From Pedosphaera sp. (GTDB taxonomy: Bacteria; Verrucomicrobiota; Verrucomicrobiia; Limisphaerales; UBA9464): a stretch of 43,090 nt of DNA. The DNA lies in the NCBI GenBank assembly GCA_009695205.1, contig SIBK01000035.1:1-43090 (forward strand). Reading direction: 5' to 3'. The position numbers and the translations under genes were made by a program. The first letter of the stretch is position 1; each line of letters starts with the position of its first letter. Positions 34,788-43,090 of this stretch are shown piece by piece. The notes beneath the pieces are model-generated. The model searched no databases, had not been told where the DNA came from, and saw only the letters and a list, made by a program, of their open reading frames with translations.

Positions 34788-35903
34788 TTAGTCACCTTTG
34801 CCAAAGAATTCGCGGACCTTCGCAATCACCCAATCCACTTGTTCATCCGACAGTTCCGGATACATCGGCAGCGGCAGAATTCGCGCGGATGTCGCCTCCG
34901 CCACCGGGAAATCTCCTGCCCTCCAGCCCTGATCCGCGTAAACCTCTTGTCGATGTAGCGGCAGGGGATAATAAATCAATGTGGGAACGCCGTTTGCCGC
35001 CAGATGGGTTTGCAGGGCATCTCGGTGGTCTGTAAGCACAGCGTACACGTGGTATATGTGCGTGTTTCCGAGACCCGTCACGGGGACCTGCAAGGGCAAG
35101 TTAGCCAGGCCGCTGGTGTACCGCGCGGCGATCTCCTGGCGGCGGGCATTCCACGCATCCAGATGCGGCAACTTTACCCGAAGAATGGCCGCCTGAATGT
35201 CGTCCAGACGAGAATTGAATCCATGCAACTGGTGGTGATAGCGCTTCTCAATTCCGTGAATCCGGAGCATGCGAAGCGTTTTCGCGGTCGCTTCGTCATC
35301 GGTGACGCACAATCCGCCGTCGCCTGCTGCTCCGAGGTTCTTGGTGGGATAAAAGCTGAAGCAGCCGATTCGACCCGATCCACCGACCCGACGCCCCTGT
35401 CGTTCGGCACCGATGGATTGGGCGCAATCCTCGACCACGGCAATGTTGCGTTCTCCGATCGCACCGGAGAGGGCATCTAGATCGGTGGCTTGGCCGAAGA
35501 GATGGACCGGGATTACGGCGCGGGTGCGAGGGGAAATCCGGCGGGCCACATCTGCAGGATCCAGGCAGAACGTCATCGGATCAATATCGGCAAAGACGAT
35601 TTGAGCGCCGACCTGATGGATTGCTTCGGCGGGGGCGATGTAGGTAAACGGGGAGGTAACCACCTCATCGCCAGGGCCGATCCCAAGAGCTTTGAGAGCA
35701 AGCGTGAGGGCATCGGATCCAGAATTGACGCCGACAGCAAATCGAACACCCAGATACGCGGCAGCTTCGACTTCGAAGGCGGTGACGTTTGGACCCAAGA
35801 TATAGTGCCCCGTTGCCAGGGAGTTCTCGACCGCTGCGAGAAGGGAATCGCGAAGCTCTGCGAACTGCGCGGCGGGATTCAGGAATGGAACTGTCATGTT
35901 CAA
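34788..35903 (-). CDS. DegT/DnrJ/EryC1/StrS-family sugar aminotransferase
   Basis: 371 residues. Fold-type I PLP enzyme: SGSDALTLAL binds the phosphate, EDCAQSIGA has Asp159 and Gln162 against the cofactor ring, and SFYPTKNLGAAGDGG has the Schiff-base Lys188. GFNSRLDDIQAAIL and YYPLPLHRQEVY complete the active site. Such enzymes transfer an amino group from glutamate to a keto-sugar nucleotide for surface polysaccharide. Lys is present, so it is a transaminase and not the dehydratase type. Start ATG 35903 or 35897. It follows the DUF2203 gene by 35 bases, same strand. Confidence 0.92.
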   Translation of the reverse strand: MNMTVPFLNPAAQFAELRDSLLAAVENSLATGHYILGPNVTAFEVEAAAYLGVRFAVGVNSGSDALTLALKALGIGPGDEVVTSPFTYIAPAEAIHQVGAQIVFADIDPMTFCLDPADVARRISPRTRAVIPVHLFGQATDLDALSGAIGERNIAVVEDCAQSIGAERQGRRVGGSGRIGCFSFYPTKNLGAAGDGGLCVTDDEATAKTLRMLRIHGIEKRYHHQLHGFNSRLDDIQAAILRVKLPHLDAWNARRQEIAARYTSGLANLPLQVPVTGLGNTHIYHVYAVLTDHRDALQTHLAANGVPTLIYYPLPLHRQEVYADQGWRAGDFPVAEATSARILPLPMYPELSDEQVDWVIAKVREFFGKGD

Positions 35904-35938
35904 AACATCTCCAAGAACAGCGTGAGGAGAAGTAAAGG

Positions 35939-36322
35939 TCAGAGTTTCTCGCGACCAGCATAGCCTGTATCGAGGTCGTGCCAGAACTCGATATCGTCAT
36001 CGTCCTCTTCCCAGCACAGAAAGACTTCGCGATCCCCGCGGAGGAAAGGGAAGTCGATGAGGCCACGGTCGAAATCCTTGATCTGAATTTCGCGCCGTGT
36101 GAATTCGAAAAAGAGCTCCCGAAGACGGAGGAGGCGTCGAACCCATTCATTGACCATGCGCCCACCGAGATCCGCTCCCTCGCAAAGCTGTTCGCGGAAC
36201 CGTTCCTCCATCCCGTCGATTTCCTGGCGGATGAGGCGCAGATCGCGAAGCCAGAGGCGGACCTGAGGCAACAGCGCCTGGGCTTCAGCCACCGTGTAGT
36301 GTCGATTGAATTGTTGGCTCAT
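35939..36322 (-). CDS. DUF2203 family protein
   Basis: 127 residues from ATG 36322. The helical start (HYTVAEAQALLPQVRLWLRDL) and the end (GLIDFPFLRGDREVFLCWEE, then IEFWHDLDTGYAGR) are the two signatures of DUF2203, whose role is unknown. The start lies 8 bases behind the stop of the TPR gene, so co-translation is likely. The frame extends upstream to 36409 inside the TPR gene; Met at 36322 (MSQQFNRHYTV) is the sensible start. Confidence 0.85.
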   Translation of the reverse strand: MSQQFNRHYTVAEAQALLPQVRLWLRDLRLIRQEIDGMEERFREQLCEGADLGGRMVNEWVRRLLRLRELFFEFTRREIQIKDFDRGLIDFPFLRGDREVFLCWEEDDDDIEFWHDLDTGYAGREKL

Positions 36323-36329
36323 CGAGGAT

Positions 36330-38057
36330 TCACGGAACGTCCAATTTTCGACGTACGTCGGGATCATCCTCGACAGCCAGAGACTTCCGCCAAGCTGCCT
36401 GGGCTTCACCCTTACGGCCGACGGCCGTGAGGATGTCGCCGTGGTGATCGAACAACGTTGGATCCGATTTTGGCGCCAGCTTGATGGCTTTCTCCATCCA
36501 CGGAAGGGCCTCGGCAGGTCGTTTCAACTGAAACAACACCCAGGCAAGGCTATCGAGATACGCCTCGTTCTCCGGTTCAAGCTCGACCGCCCTCCGGATC
36601 ATGGAGTGGGCTTTTTCCAAATTCTCCTTCCTCTCCGCCCACAGATAGCCGAGATGGTTGAGTCCTTCCGCAAAATTGGGACTGATTTCGAGAGATTTTT
36701 GGAGATGTTCCACCGCGTTGGCATGATCTCCCAGGCGTTCCCCCGCCGCACCCCACTGAAAGTAAAATAAGTGATCCAGGATTTGCGGCTGGTTAGTCCG
36801 TGCAATCCCCTCGGCCGCCGAGAATCGCCGGTTTAACTCGTCCAATCGACCGAGACGACCCGAGGCGATGGCGGCCAGGAATTCGGACCGGAAAGAGGGC
36901 GGAATGGTGAGTCGCGCGCTGTCGAGAGTTCCTAGCGCATCGGTTGGACGGTCTAGATTCAGCTGAGCACCCGCAAGGTCGAGCCATGCCGGTTCAAAGT
37001 TGGCATTAACCCGGGTCGCTTCGGAAAACATCTGCACCGCATTGGTGAAGTTCTTCTGCTCAGCCGCAATCACACCTAGAAAATACCAGGGCAATGGATT
37101 AGCGGGGTTTTCCTTCTTCAGCCTTTCCAGCTCCGCCGCAGCCTCAGGAAGGCGGCCGGTGCGAAGGTAGAGGTCTGCCAGTTTCGCCGTCGGAATCGGG
37201 CTCTGCGGAAACTTCTCCCGTAATTGCTGATACAAACGCTCTGCGACGCCAGAGTCGCCCAGGTCACCCGAGCGATCCGCCAATCGTTGCAGCAAGGCGG
37301 GGTCATTGGGTTGAAGTGACAACGCCTTCTCTAGGGACGTCCGGGCCGCCGATCGAGCCCGTTCAGCAACGTTGGTGGAGCGGTGCCCGAGTTGCAGATA
37401 CAATTCCGCCAGATCCGCCCAGTAGCGCGGCTCAGCCGTTCCCACACGGCCCGCTTCATCCAGGACCGCCAAGGCTTCATCCGACCGGTGCTGGGACACG
37501 TAAATCTGCGCCAGCAAACCACGGCTCGACAATTCTGCGGGGGCCCGCTTGATGGCGGCACGGTAGGTGGCGATGGCATCGTTCGTTCGGGCAAGTTGCA
37601 ATTGGGTCAATCCCAAAAAGGAAAATACCGTCAGAGAAGCATCCGGCCGGGTCGACGCCTTTTGTAAAAGCTCGAGTGCAGCATCGAACTCTTTTCGCAA
37701 CAGTCGGCGGCGGGCCACGTCCAACACCAGGGACTCATGGGCTGGGTCCTGTTCGACGGACCGTGCGAACATTTCAACAGATTTATCGGAATTATCGTCC
37801 AACTGGTGGATGATCCCCGCCGCGAATGCCGCGTGCGCCTGAGCTCGACGCTCCAATTCTTGGGGAGAGACTCGATCGGCTGTTTCAGACAAGCCCGGAG
37901 CTCGCCTCGCTCCATGGGTTCGCGAGGGTTTTGCACCCTTCGAACCAGGGTGACCTGCGCCATTGGGCGTGGTGCTACATCCAGCGGCGAGCATCATCGC
38001 CACCATCGCCACCATCGCTATCAAACCCGAGGACACAGATCCCTTCACGGACAACAC
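36330..38057 (-). CDS. TPR-repeat lipoprotein
   Basis: 575 residues from GTG 38057 (GTG 38048 is possible). The signal peptide (SGLIAMVAMVAMMLAAGC) ends in a lipobox Cys; its Ala-Met-Val repeats come from a 9-base tandem repeat at 37995-38018. From residue 70 on, about 12-14 tetratricopeptide repeats follow (for instance FSFLGLTQLQLARTNDAIAT, NPLPWYFLGVIAAEQKNFTN, AEGLNHLGYLWAERKENLEK). TPR lipoproteins act as scaffolds in envelope assembly, export or polysaccharide secretion; the partner is unknown. The DUF2203 and aminotransferase genes follow on the same strand. Confidence 0.88.
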   Translation of the reverse strand: MLSVKGSVSSGLIAMVAMVAMMLAAGCSTTPNGAGHPGSKGAKPSRTHGARRAPGLSETADRVSPQELERRAQAHAAFAAGIIHQLDDNSDKSVEMFARSVEQDPAHESLVLDVARRRLLRKEFDAALELLQKASTRPDASLTVFSFLGLTQLQLARTNDAIATYRAAIKRAPAELSSRGLLAQIYVSQHRSDEALAVLDEAGRVGTAEPRYWADLAELYLQLGHRSTNVAERARSAARTSLEKALSLQPNDPALLQRLADRSGDLGDSGVAERLYQQLREKFPQSPIPTAKLADLYLRTGRLPEAAAELERLKKENPANPLPWYFLGVIAAEQKNFTNAVQMFSEATRVNANFEPAWLDLAGAQLNLDRPTDALGTLDSARLTIPPSFRSEFLAAIASGRLGRLDELNRRFSAAEGIARTNQPQILDHLFYFQWGAAGERLGDHANAVEHLQKSLEISPNFAEGLNHLGYLWAERKENLEKAHSMIRRAVELEPENEAYLDSLAWVLFQLKRPAEALPWMEKAIKLAPKSDPTLFDHHGDILTAVGRKGEAQAAWRKSLAVEDDPDVRRKLDVP

Positions 38058-38181
38058 TTTCAGTCAAATCGTCGATTCTGCAACTGCCGGCAGACGCCGG
38101 GGCGCGGGCCTACCCACTGCCTGCGCAACGTTGGCACGAAACAGCCTGTCGGATTTTCAGTCCGCTGCCGATTGGAAAAGG

Positions 38182-38207
38182 CACGGCCCCGCCGGAGCAG
38201 GGCCGTG
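38182..38207 (-). terminator. Stem-loop, probable terminator of the COX24-type gene
   Basis: CACGGCCC (38182-38189) and GGGCCGTG (38200-38207) form a perfect 8-bp stem with a ten-base loop. On the reverse strand it is followed by CCTTTTCC, a short T run. It lies 86 bases after the stop of the small basic protein gene and ahead of the TPR gene. Confidence 0.6.
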
Positions 38208-38293
38208 TTGGAAAATCGTGGCAAAACGCCGGCCACCAAGTCGGTCAGCACCCCGGTAAACATCCCCAGGCCACCCCGAGCCGCCGCAGGCAC

Positions 38294-38395
38294 CTACTTC
38301 TGCCAAGTACGCTTCTTGTGGCGGTTCAGACGGAGTTTCTTCCGCCGCTTATGCTTGTTGATCTTTGCCTTCCGGCGTTTCTTCAGTGAACCCAT
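38294..38395 (-). CDS. AURKAIP1/COX24-domain small basic protein
   Basis: Only 33 residues: it starts [20 protein letters not shown] and ends in HKKRTWQK before TAG at 38294-38296. Seventeen of 33 residues are Lys or Arg. The KRRKKL...RHKKRTW pattern is that of the AURKAIP1/COX24 domain, the bacterial counterpart of mitochondrial ribosomal protein mS38; a ribosome-associated role is therefore likely, in the cytoplasm. The gene lies 43 bases behind hisG in an AT-rich leader with no Shine-Dalgarno site. It is short enough to be missed by automatic callers. Confidence 0.88.
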   Translation of the reverse strand: MGSLKKRRKAKINKHKRRKKLRLNRHKKRTWQK

Positions 38396-38438
38396 AATTT
38401 ATTAATTAATCGAGACGTCGACCGTGCGATGCAGGCGG

Positions 38439-39362
38439 TCAGTATACGACTTTATTCAGCGGATATTCAATAATTCCTTCCGCTCCGGCAGCCTTTAGCT
38501 GCGGGATCAACTCCCGTACAACCGGTTCGTCGATGATCGTTTCCACCGCTACCCAACCCTTCAGTGACAGACTGGACACGGTGGGATTACGCAAAGCCGG
38601 GAGGGATTGCAAGAGCCGCGATAAGTCTCCTTCACGGATGTTCATCTTCAAACCAACCTTAATCTCGGCCTCAATCGCCCCTTTAAGCAACAGTGCCAAT
38701 GTCTCAATCTTCCTCCGTTTCCAGGGATCTTTCCACGCAGCCTTGTTCGCAATCAGCCGCGGCGTGGACACCAACAAGGTATCCACTATGCGAAGCTTGT
38801 TCGCCCTAAGAGACGAACCAGTTTCGGTGACATCGACAATGGCATCGACTAGTTCACGGGCCTTGACCTCCGTGGCACCCCAGGAGAATTCAACCTCGGC
38901 CTTCACTCCGTGCTTCTTAAGGTATCGGGTAGTCATTCCCACAACCTCGGTCGCGATCCGCTTACCTTCCAAATCCTGGACGCAGCGAATTGAGGACTCC
39001 TCGGGCACAGCCAGAACCCAACGCGTGGGCTGCCGAGTCGCCTTGCTAAACAGGAACTCGCCGACTTCGTGAACCTCGTGCGCCACCCCATTCTCCTGGA
39101 TCCAGTCATGCCCCGTCAGTCCCGCATCCAGATAGCCGTGCGCAACATACCGGCCGATCTCCTGCGCCCGGATTAATCGCACCAACAGCTCGGGATCGTC
39201 GACGTACGGCTCGTAGCTCCGGCTGGAAACGGAAATATTCCAACCTGCCTTCGCCATCTTCTCAATCGTCGCGTCTTGCAGCGACCCTTTCGGTAGCCCA
39301 AGGCAGAGCCGTGGGCTGGCCATCGGCTTGCCGGGCTGTTCCTCGGATGACTTTTTACTCAT
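38439..39362 (-). CDS. hisG: ATP phosphoribosyltransferase, long form
   Basis: 307 residues. [18 protein letters not shown] starts the catalytic part; [14 protein letters not shown] and the phosphate loop [18 protein letters not shown] are diagnostic for HisG. The C-terminal 90 residues, from about [18 protein letters not shown], form the ACT-like regulatory domain of the long type, so feedback inhibition by histidine and no need for HisZ are expected. It catalyses the first step of histidine synthesis, joining PRPP and ATP. No other his gene lies in the window. Confidence 0.95.
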   Translation of the reverse strand: MSKKSSEEQPGKPMASPRLCLGLPKGSLQDATIEKMAKAGWNISVSSRSYEPYVDDPELLVRLIRAQEIGRYVAHGYLDAGLTGHDWIQENGVAHEVHEVGEFLFSKATRQPTRWVLAVPEESSIRCVQDLEGKRIATEVVGMTTRYLKKHGVKAEVEFSWGATEVKARELVDAIVDVTETGSSLRANKLRIVDTLLVSTPRLIANKAAWKDPWKRRKIETLALLLKGAIEAEIKVGLKMNIREGDLSRLLQSLPALRNPTVSSLSLKGWVAVETIIDEPVVRELIPQLKAAGAEGIIEYPLNKVVY

Positions 39363-39546
39363 CGCAGGTCGATTTTCAGGTTACTTCCCAAATGCGGGCT
39401 TAGAAGTTACTCAATGGCGGACGTCAGCATCCCCCCGTTGAACAGGTTGACCTGCCAGAGAACTGGCGCCGGGGCGACCTTTTTTTGCAACGAAGTCCAT
39501 GGCCAAACACACAAACACGATCGCATCCAGGGTTTCCCGTCGACTC

Positions 39547-40176
39547 CTAGCGCGAGAAACCAGTGGTAATGCGCCCCTTTACCCGGATCGTGCTTCGGGC
39601 AAGCTCCGTCACCACCGCCGGGTAAAGTTCCCGCTCCGCACCCTGTATCCGGGCATGAAGTGTCGCCGGTGTGTCGCCTTCCAAAACCGGCACCGCCTGT
39701 TGCCCCAAGATGGGCCCGGTATCAACGCCCTGATCGACAAGATGAACGGTGCAACCCGTCACTTTCACTCCATACGCCAGCGCCTGTTTCCAAGCCTCAA
39801 GCCCAGGGAACGACGGCAGGAGTGATGGATGAATGTTCACCACCCTCCCCTCAAAGGCGCGGAGAAAATCCCCTTTCAAAATTCGCATGAAACCCGCCAA
39901 TACCACCAAGTCCACCCGCGCCTCCTGAAGCGCTCTGATGTAGGCAGATTCCGCCTGTTCGTCCAACTTCGTCCGGAAGGAGCCAGGAGGCATGAACCGG
40001 TATGGCAAGCTCCGTTCGGCAGCCAGATTCAATATCCCCGCACCCGCCACGTCACTCACCACCAGCGCCACTTCGGCGGATAGATGGCCTGCATCAATAG
40101 CAGCCGCCAGAGCGGAAAAATTCGAGCCCTTGCCGGAACCCAGGATACCTAACCGATACGAGGAATGTCCCTGCAC
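39547..40176 (-). CDS. purN: Phosphoribosylglycinamide formyltransferase
   Basis: 209 residues from GTG 40176; there is no in-frame ATG near the conserved start. [20 protein letters not shown] binds the substrate phosphate; [14 protein letters not shown] has the catalytic Asn-x-His; [18 protein letters not shown] has the catalytic Asp. It transfers formyl from 10-formyltetrahydrofolate to GAR in purine synthesis. The reverse frame stays open upstream for about 330 codons opposite ilvE, which is a shadow and not part of the protein. It is divergent from ilvE, with 93 bases between their starts. Confidence 0.93.
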   Translation of the reverse strand: MQGHSSYRLGILGSGKGSNFSALAAAIDAGHLSAEVALVVSDVAGAGILNLAAERSLPYRFMPPGSFRTKLDEQAESAYIRALQEARVDLVVLAGFMRILKGDFLRAFEGRVVNIHPSLLPSFPGLEAWKQALAYGVKVTGCTVHLVDQGVDTGPILGQQAVPVLEGDTPATLHARIQGAERELYPAVVTELARSTIRVKGRITTGFSR

Positions 40177-40269
40177 AACAACGATCCTACCGGTTTCATC
40201 GGCGACGGGAAGCCACAATCCGCCGTTGCGGTGGATCCAGGAGATCCGTAGGCTGTCCGGACTTTGGAC

Positions 40270-41142
40270 ATGAAAGTCTACATCGACGGACAATTCCTCG
40301 CCGAAAACGAGGCAAAAATCAGTGTGTTCGATCACGGCCTGCTTTACGGCGACGGTGTCTTTGAAGGCATCCGGGCCTATCACAACCGGGTATTCAAACT
40401 CACCGAACACATCGAACGCCTCTACTGGTCGGCGAAAGCCATCTTGCTCGATATCCCGATGTCCCGCCAGGAGATGATCGAGGCCACCCTCGCGACCTGC
40501 CGGGCAAACGATCTCCGGGACGGCTACATCCGCCTCGTCGTCACGCGCGGGCGCGGCACTCTTGGGCTCGATCCCCGCCGCTGTCCGAAGGCATCGGTGA
40601 TCATCATCGCCGGCCAAATCAAGCTCTACCCGTCCGAGTACTACGACAAGGGGCTGACCATCGTGACCGTACCCACCACCCGTAATCTGGTGAATTCGGT
40701 CAACCCAGCGATCAAGTCGCTCAATTACCTCAACAATATCCTGGCCAAGATCGAGGCAAACAACGCCGGTGTCGAAGAAGCCATCATGTTGAACTCGGAA
40801 GGATTTGTGGCGGAATGCACCGGCGACAACATTTTCCTCGTTCAAAAGGGGCGGCTGATGACTCCCCCTCTCTCGGCTGGCGCCCTCTACGGGATCACAC
40901 GCAATGCGGTGATCGATTGCGCCCAGGAACTTGGCATTGCCAGCTCCGAACCCAGCCTCACCCGATACGACGTGTATAACGCGGACGAAATGTTCCTCAC
41001 CGGTACGGCGGCGGAATTGATCCCCGTCGTGAAAGTGGATGGCCGAGTCATAGGCACCGGAACGCCGGGTCCCCTCACCGCAAAATTGAACGCCCGCTTC
41101 CGGGAACTCACCAAGGTCAACGGCGAGGTCATTTTTTCCTGA
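40270..41142 (+). CDS. ilvE: Branched-chain amino acid aminotransferase (class IV)
   Basis: 290 residues from ATG 40270; a TTG two codons earlier is possible. [20 protein letters not shown] is the class IV start, Lys149 in [14 protein letters not shown] holds PLP, and [18 protein letters not shown] with [12 protein letters not shown] are the cofactor and substrate loops. It interconverts Leu, Ile and Val with their 2-oxo acids; D-amino acid transaminase or aminodeoxychorismate lyase are less likely because of the EGIRAY and SLNYLNN motifs. Its start lies 93 bases from that of divergent purN; lysS follows after 116 bases on the same strand. Confidence 0.9.
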   Translation: MKVYIDGQFLAENEAKISVFDHGLLYGDGVFEGIRAYHNRVFKLTEHIERLYWSAKAILLDIPMSRQEMIEATLATCRANDLRDGYIRLVVTRGRGTLGLDPRRCPKASVIIIAGQIKLYPSEYYDKGLTIVTVPTTRNLVNSVNPAIKSLNYLNNILAKIEANNAGVEEAIMLNSEGFVAECTGDNIFLVQKGRLMTPPLSAGALYGITRNAVIDCAQELGIASSEPSLTRYDVYNADEMFLTGTAAELIPVVKVDGRVIGTGTPGPLTAKLNARFRELTKVNGEVIFS

Positions 41143-41258
41143 GGCGAGAGCGATACCGCACTGCATCTCGGCGCGACTAAACTCCCTCCCGGGCGCCTCT
41201 CAAAGGCCTCTGCCCTCACCGCTGCCGCGGCCAGGGTCGGTTTACAAACAGTCTTCTC

Positions 41259-42734
41259 ATGGACGACACAAATGCATTGATCGAGCAGCGGCGGATTAAG
41301 CTGGCTGCACTCCGGGCGAAGGGGATTGACCCCTTCATGAACAAGTTCACGCCGGACACCGGTTGCGGGACCGCACGCGACGGCTTCGAGCGCGGTGAAT
41401 TGCCCGACGGGACACCCGTCGCCGTGGCGGGCCGCATGACGGCCCACCGGGACATGGGCAAAAGCCAGTTCGTGGATGTCAAGGACATCACCGGGCGGCT
41501 CCAAATCTACGCCCAAAAGCAGGCGTTGGGGGATGATTCGTACGACGTCTTCAAGCACCTCGACCTCGGCGATTTCATCGGAGCACGGGGAACATTGTTT
41601 CGAACGAAAACCGGTGAGCCCAGCCTCAAACTCGAGTCGTTCACCATCCTCGCCAAGGCCCTCCGACCTCCTCCGGAAAAATGGCACGGACTCGAAGACA
41701 CGGAAATTCGTTACCGCCAGCGGTACCTTGATCTCATGGCGAATGATGACGTTCGCCAGACGTTTTTACTCCGATCCGCCGTGCTGAAGGAAATCCGCGC
41801 CTTTTTCCACGAGCGCGGATTTATTGAAGTTGAGACGCCGATGATGCAGGCGATCCCCGGTGGCGCAGCGGCCCAACCGTTCAAGACCCAGCACAATGCG
41901 CTCGGTTGCGAATTCTATCTTCGCGTCGCCCTCGAGTTGTATCTCAAGCGCCTTCTCGTCGGTGGCATCGATCGCATCTTCGAGATCGGCCGAAATTTCC
42001 GGAACGAAGGCCTTTCCCGGCGGCACAATCCCGAATTCACCATGCTCGAAGCCTACCAGGCTTTTGGGGACTACGAGACCATGATGGAACTGGTGGAATC
42101 CCTGGTGAAGCGTGTTGCCCAAAACGTGCTAGGGACATTGGTCATCCAGCATAAGAATTCCGATGGCGAGGTGTCCCGTGAGATCGATCTCCGGACGTGG
42201 CGGCGGGTGACGTACAGGGATTTGGTGCGCGAGAAGGCGGGTGCCGACTGGTTCGAAGTATCTTCCAGCGAGCGGAGAAGGAGGGCGATCGAAGATCTGA
42301 AGCTGAGTGGAGACATCGCCGCCGGGTACGAAGATTTTGAAGTCACCGGCGCCGTTTTCGAGAAATTGGTCGAACCAACGTTGATCCAACCGACGTTTGT
42401 CACTCACCTGCCCAGGCAACTCGTGCCACTTGCCAAACTTTCCCCGGGCGATCCTGAGACCGTGGAAGTCTTCGAGTGTTGCATCAATGGACAGGAAATT
42501 GCCCCAGCCTATACCGAACAGAATGATCCGGTCGCGCAACGGCAAGCCCTTGAACATCAGGCAGGCGGGGAGCAGCAGAAACTCGACGAAGATTTCCTGG
42601 TGGCTCTCGAACACGGCATGCCACCTGCAGGCGGCCTCGGAATTGGCATCGATCGCCTGTGCATGATGCTGCTCGGACAGGAGAGCATCCGCGATGTAAT
42701 CCTTTTTCCGCAACTGAAGCCCAAAAGCCACTGA
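41259..42734 (+). CDS. lysS: Lysyl-tRNA synthetase, class II
   Basis: 491 residues. The OB-fold anticodon domain (VAVAGRMTAHRDMGKSQFVD, then LGDFIGARGTLFRTKTGE) is followed by the class II core: RYRQRYLDLM, motif 2 RIFEIGRNFRNEGLSRRHNP, and motif 3 GLGIGIDRLCMMLLGQESIR. It charges tRNA-Lys. The substrate loop reads NGQEIAPAYTEQNDP where most bacteria have NG-x-EI-x-NGFSELNDP; I believe this variant is usual in the PVC group. The frame is intact. It converges with the sugar-nucleotide transferase; a weak GACTC/GAGTC hairpin lies between (about 42755-42772) without a T run. Confidence 0.95.
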   Translation: MDDTNALIEQRRIKLAALRAKGIDPFMNKFTPDTGCGTARDGFERGELPDGTPVAVAGRMTAHRDMGKSQFVDVKDITGRLQIYAQKQALGDDSYDVFKHLDLGDFIGARGTLFRTKTGEPSLKLESFTILAKALRPPPEKWHGLEDTEIRYRQRYLDLMANDDVRQTFLLRSAVLKEIRAFFHERGFIEVETPMMQAIPGGAAAQPFKTQHNALGCEFYLRVALELYLKRLLVGGIDRIFEIGRNFRNEGLSRRHNPEFTMLEAYQAFGDYETMMELVESLVKRVAQNVLGTLVIQHKNSDGEVSREIDLRTWRRVTYRDLVREKAGADWFEVSSSERRRRAIEDLKLSGDIAAGYEDFEVTGAVFEKLVEPTLIQPTFVTHLPRQLVPLAKLSPGDPETVEVFECCINGQEIAPAYTEQNDPVAQRQALEHQAGGEQQKLDEDFLVALEHGMPPAGGLGIGIDRLCMMLLGQESIRDVILFPQLKPKSH

Positions 42735-42805
42735 CGCGGGCCTTCCCCTGTCTTCGGACTCGATCCCTGAGTCTCCGACCCGGCATTACCGATATTACGG
42801 GCGGT

Positions 42806-43090
42806 TCAATTCATACGCGGCCGGCGGACCACGACGTCCTGCGAGGCCTTGTTTTTCGCAATCATGTTGTCCGGGAGAATCCCGCGCCAACAAACATTCG
42901 GATAAATGAGAGCTCCGCGCCCGACGATGGACCCCGGATTCAAGACGGCGTTACAACCGATATCCGTACCATCGCCGACCAGCGCGCCAAACTTTTGCAG
43001 CCCGGTGTCAAAGTGCTCCCCGTTCATTTCGATCCAGATGTTCTCCGGCGCCAGCTTGATATTCGACAATACCGCCCCCGCCCCGAGGTG
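42806..43090 (-). CDS. Sugar-1-phosphate nucleotidyltransferase, C-terminal left-handed beta-helix (partial)
   Basis: Only the last 94 codons are inside the window; the reading frame enters from the right edge (HLGAGAVLSNIKLAP). Hexapeptide turns of a left-handed beta-helix are clear: GAGAVLSNIKL, KFGALVGDGTDIGCNAVLNP and GSIVGRGALIYPNV. The end NMIAKNKASQDVVVRRP is typical of GlmU-like or RfbA-like nucleotidyltransferases and acyltransferases in PVC genomes. It probably makes UDP- or dTDP-activated sugars for the envelope. The N-terminal catalytic part lies outside and the substrate cannot be judged. Confidence 0.8.
   Translation of the reverse strand, partial: HLGAGAVLSNIKLAPENIWIEMNGEHFDTGLQKFGALVGDGTDIGCNAVLNPGSIVGRGALIYPNVCWRGILPDNMIAKNKASQDVVVRRPRMN

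Noticed and set aside
38060..38293. 77-codon reverse frame between the COX24-type gene and the TPR gene
   Set aside because: It contains the terminator hairpin and has no family likeness; probably non-coding.
40177..41166. Long reverse frame continuous with purN
   Set aside because: It is antisense to the whole of ilvE, has no resemblance to any family, and purN is complete without it.
42751..42775. Possible terminator between lysS and the partial transferase gene
   Set aside because: Only a five-base stem and no T run on either side.

Overview
Organism. The gene content points to a member of the Verrucomicrobiota, probably a soil or freshwater lineage near Pedosphaera/Limisphaera. This is inferred from secreted sulfatases, a very large LTD/CotH surface protein with a 'D-x-D-x-DGLPALLEHALG' tail, a 33-residue AURKAIP1/COX24-type protein, a Zn-ribbon protein of PVC type, and mostly weak Shine-Dalgarno sites. 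No rRNA, tRNA, transposase, phage gene or CRISPR array was seen. Layout: 1-1455 holds a REP-like palindrome, a secreted DUF1080-like protein and a ruined methyltransferase gene. 1591-8166 is a forward run of three exported sulfatases, the last two overlapping by ATGA, then a four-carbon acid sugar kinase. 8360-14811 holds an HtrA-like protease, a DUF4230 protein and a 1454-residue CotH/lamin-tail surface protein. 14920-18719 is a reverse operon: cupredoxin-like protein (intact), class III nucleotidyl cyclase (broken) and outer-membrane porin (broken). 18789-19983 is an arsenic operon remnant: operator, arsR, frameshifted arsC and a 25-codon stub that may be the start of an efflux pump gene. 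From about 20 kb to 30 kb the genes are mostly intact housekeeping and envelope genes: aldose epimerase, heptose-7-phosphate kinase, glutathione peroxidase, VC0807-like membrane protein, RluA, FG-GAP protein, thrS, lipoprotein, pyrF, rnc. 31114-34613 is a two-component system in which both genes are interrupted; the regulator frame runs on into a coiled-coil/SLBB segment. 34788-43090 holds a DegT aminotransferase, DUF2203, a TPR lipoprotein, the COX24-type protein, hisG, purN, ilvE, lysS and a sugar-nucleotide transferase cut by the window edge. Working together: the sulfatases and the kinase look like a polysaccharide desulfation and sugar-acid unit. The cupredoxin, cyclase and porin look like an envelope sensing unit. 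The remaining genes are ordinary metabolism and translation. The main theme is erosion. Five regulatory or accessory genes (methyltransferase, porin, cyclase, response regulator, histidine kinase) carry in-frame stops, and all but the regulator also carry frameshifts; arsC carries one frameshift. thrS, pyrF, rnc, hisG, purN, ilvE and lysS in the same window are open throughout. That contrast favours real decay over general sequencing error, although homopolymer indels cannot be separated from read error by sequence alone. No clear-cut new system is present. The best candidates are the cupredoxin-cyclase-porin unit and the response-regulator/SLBB frame.
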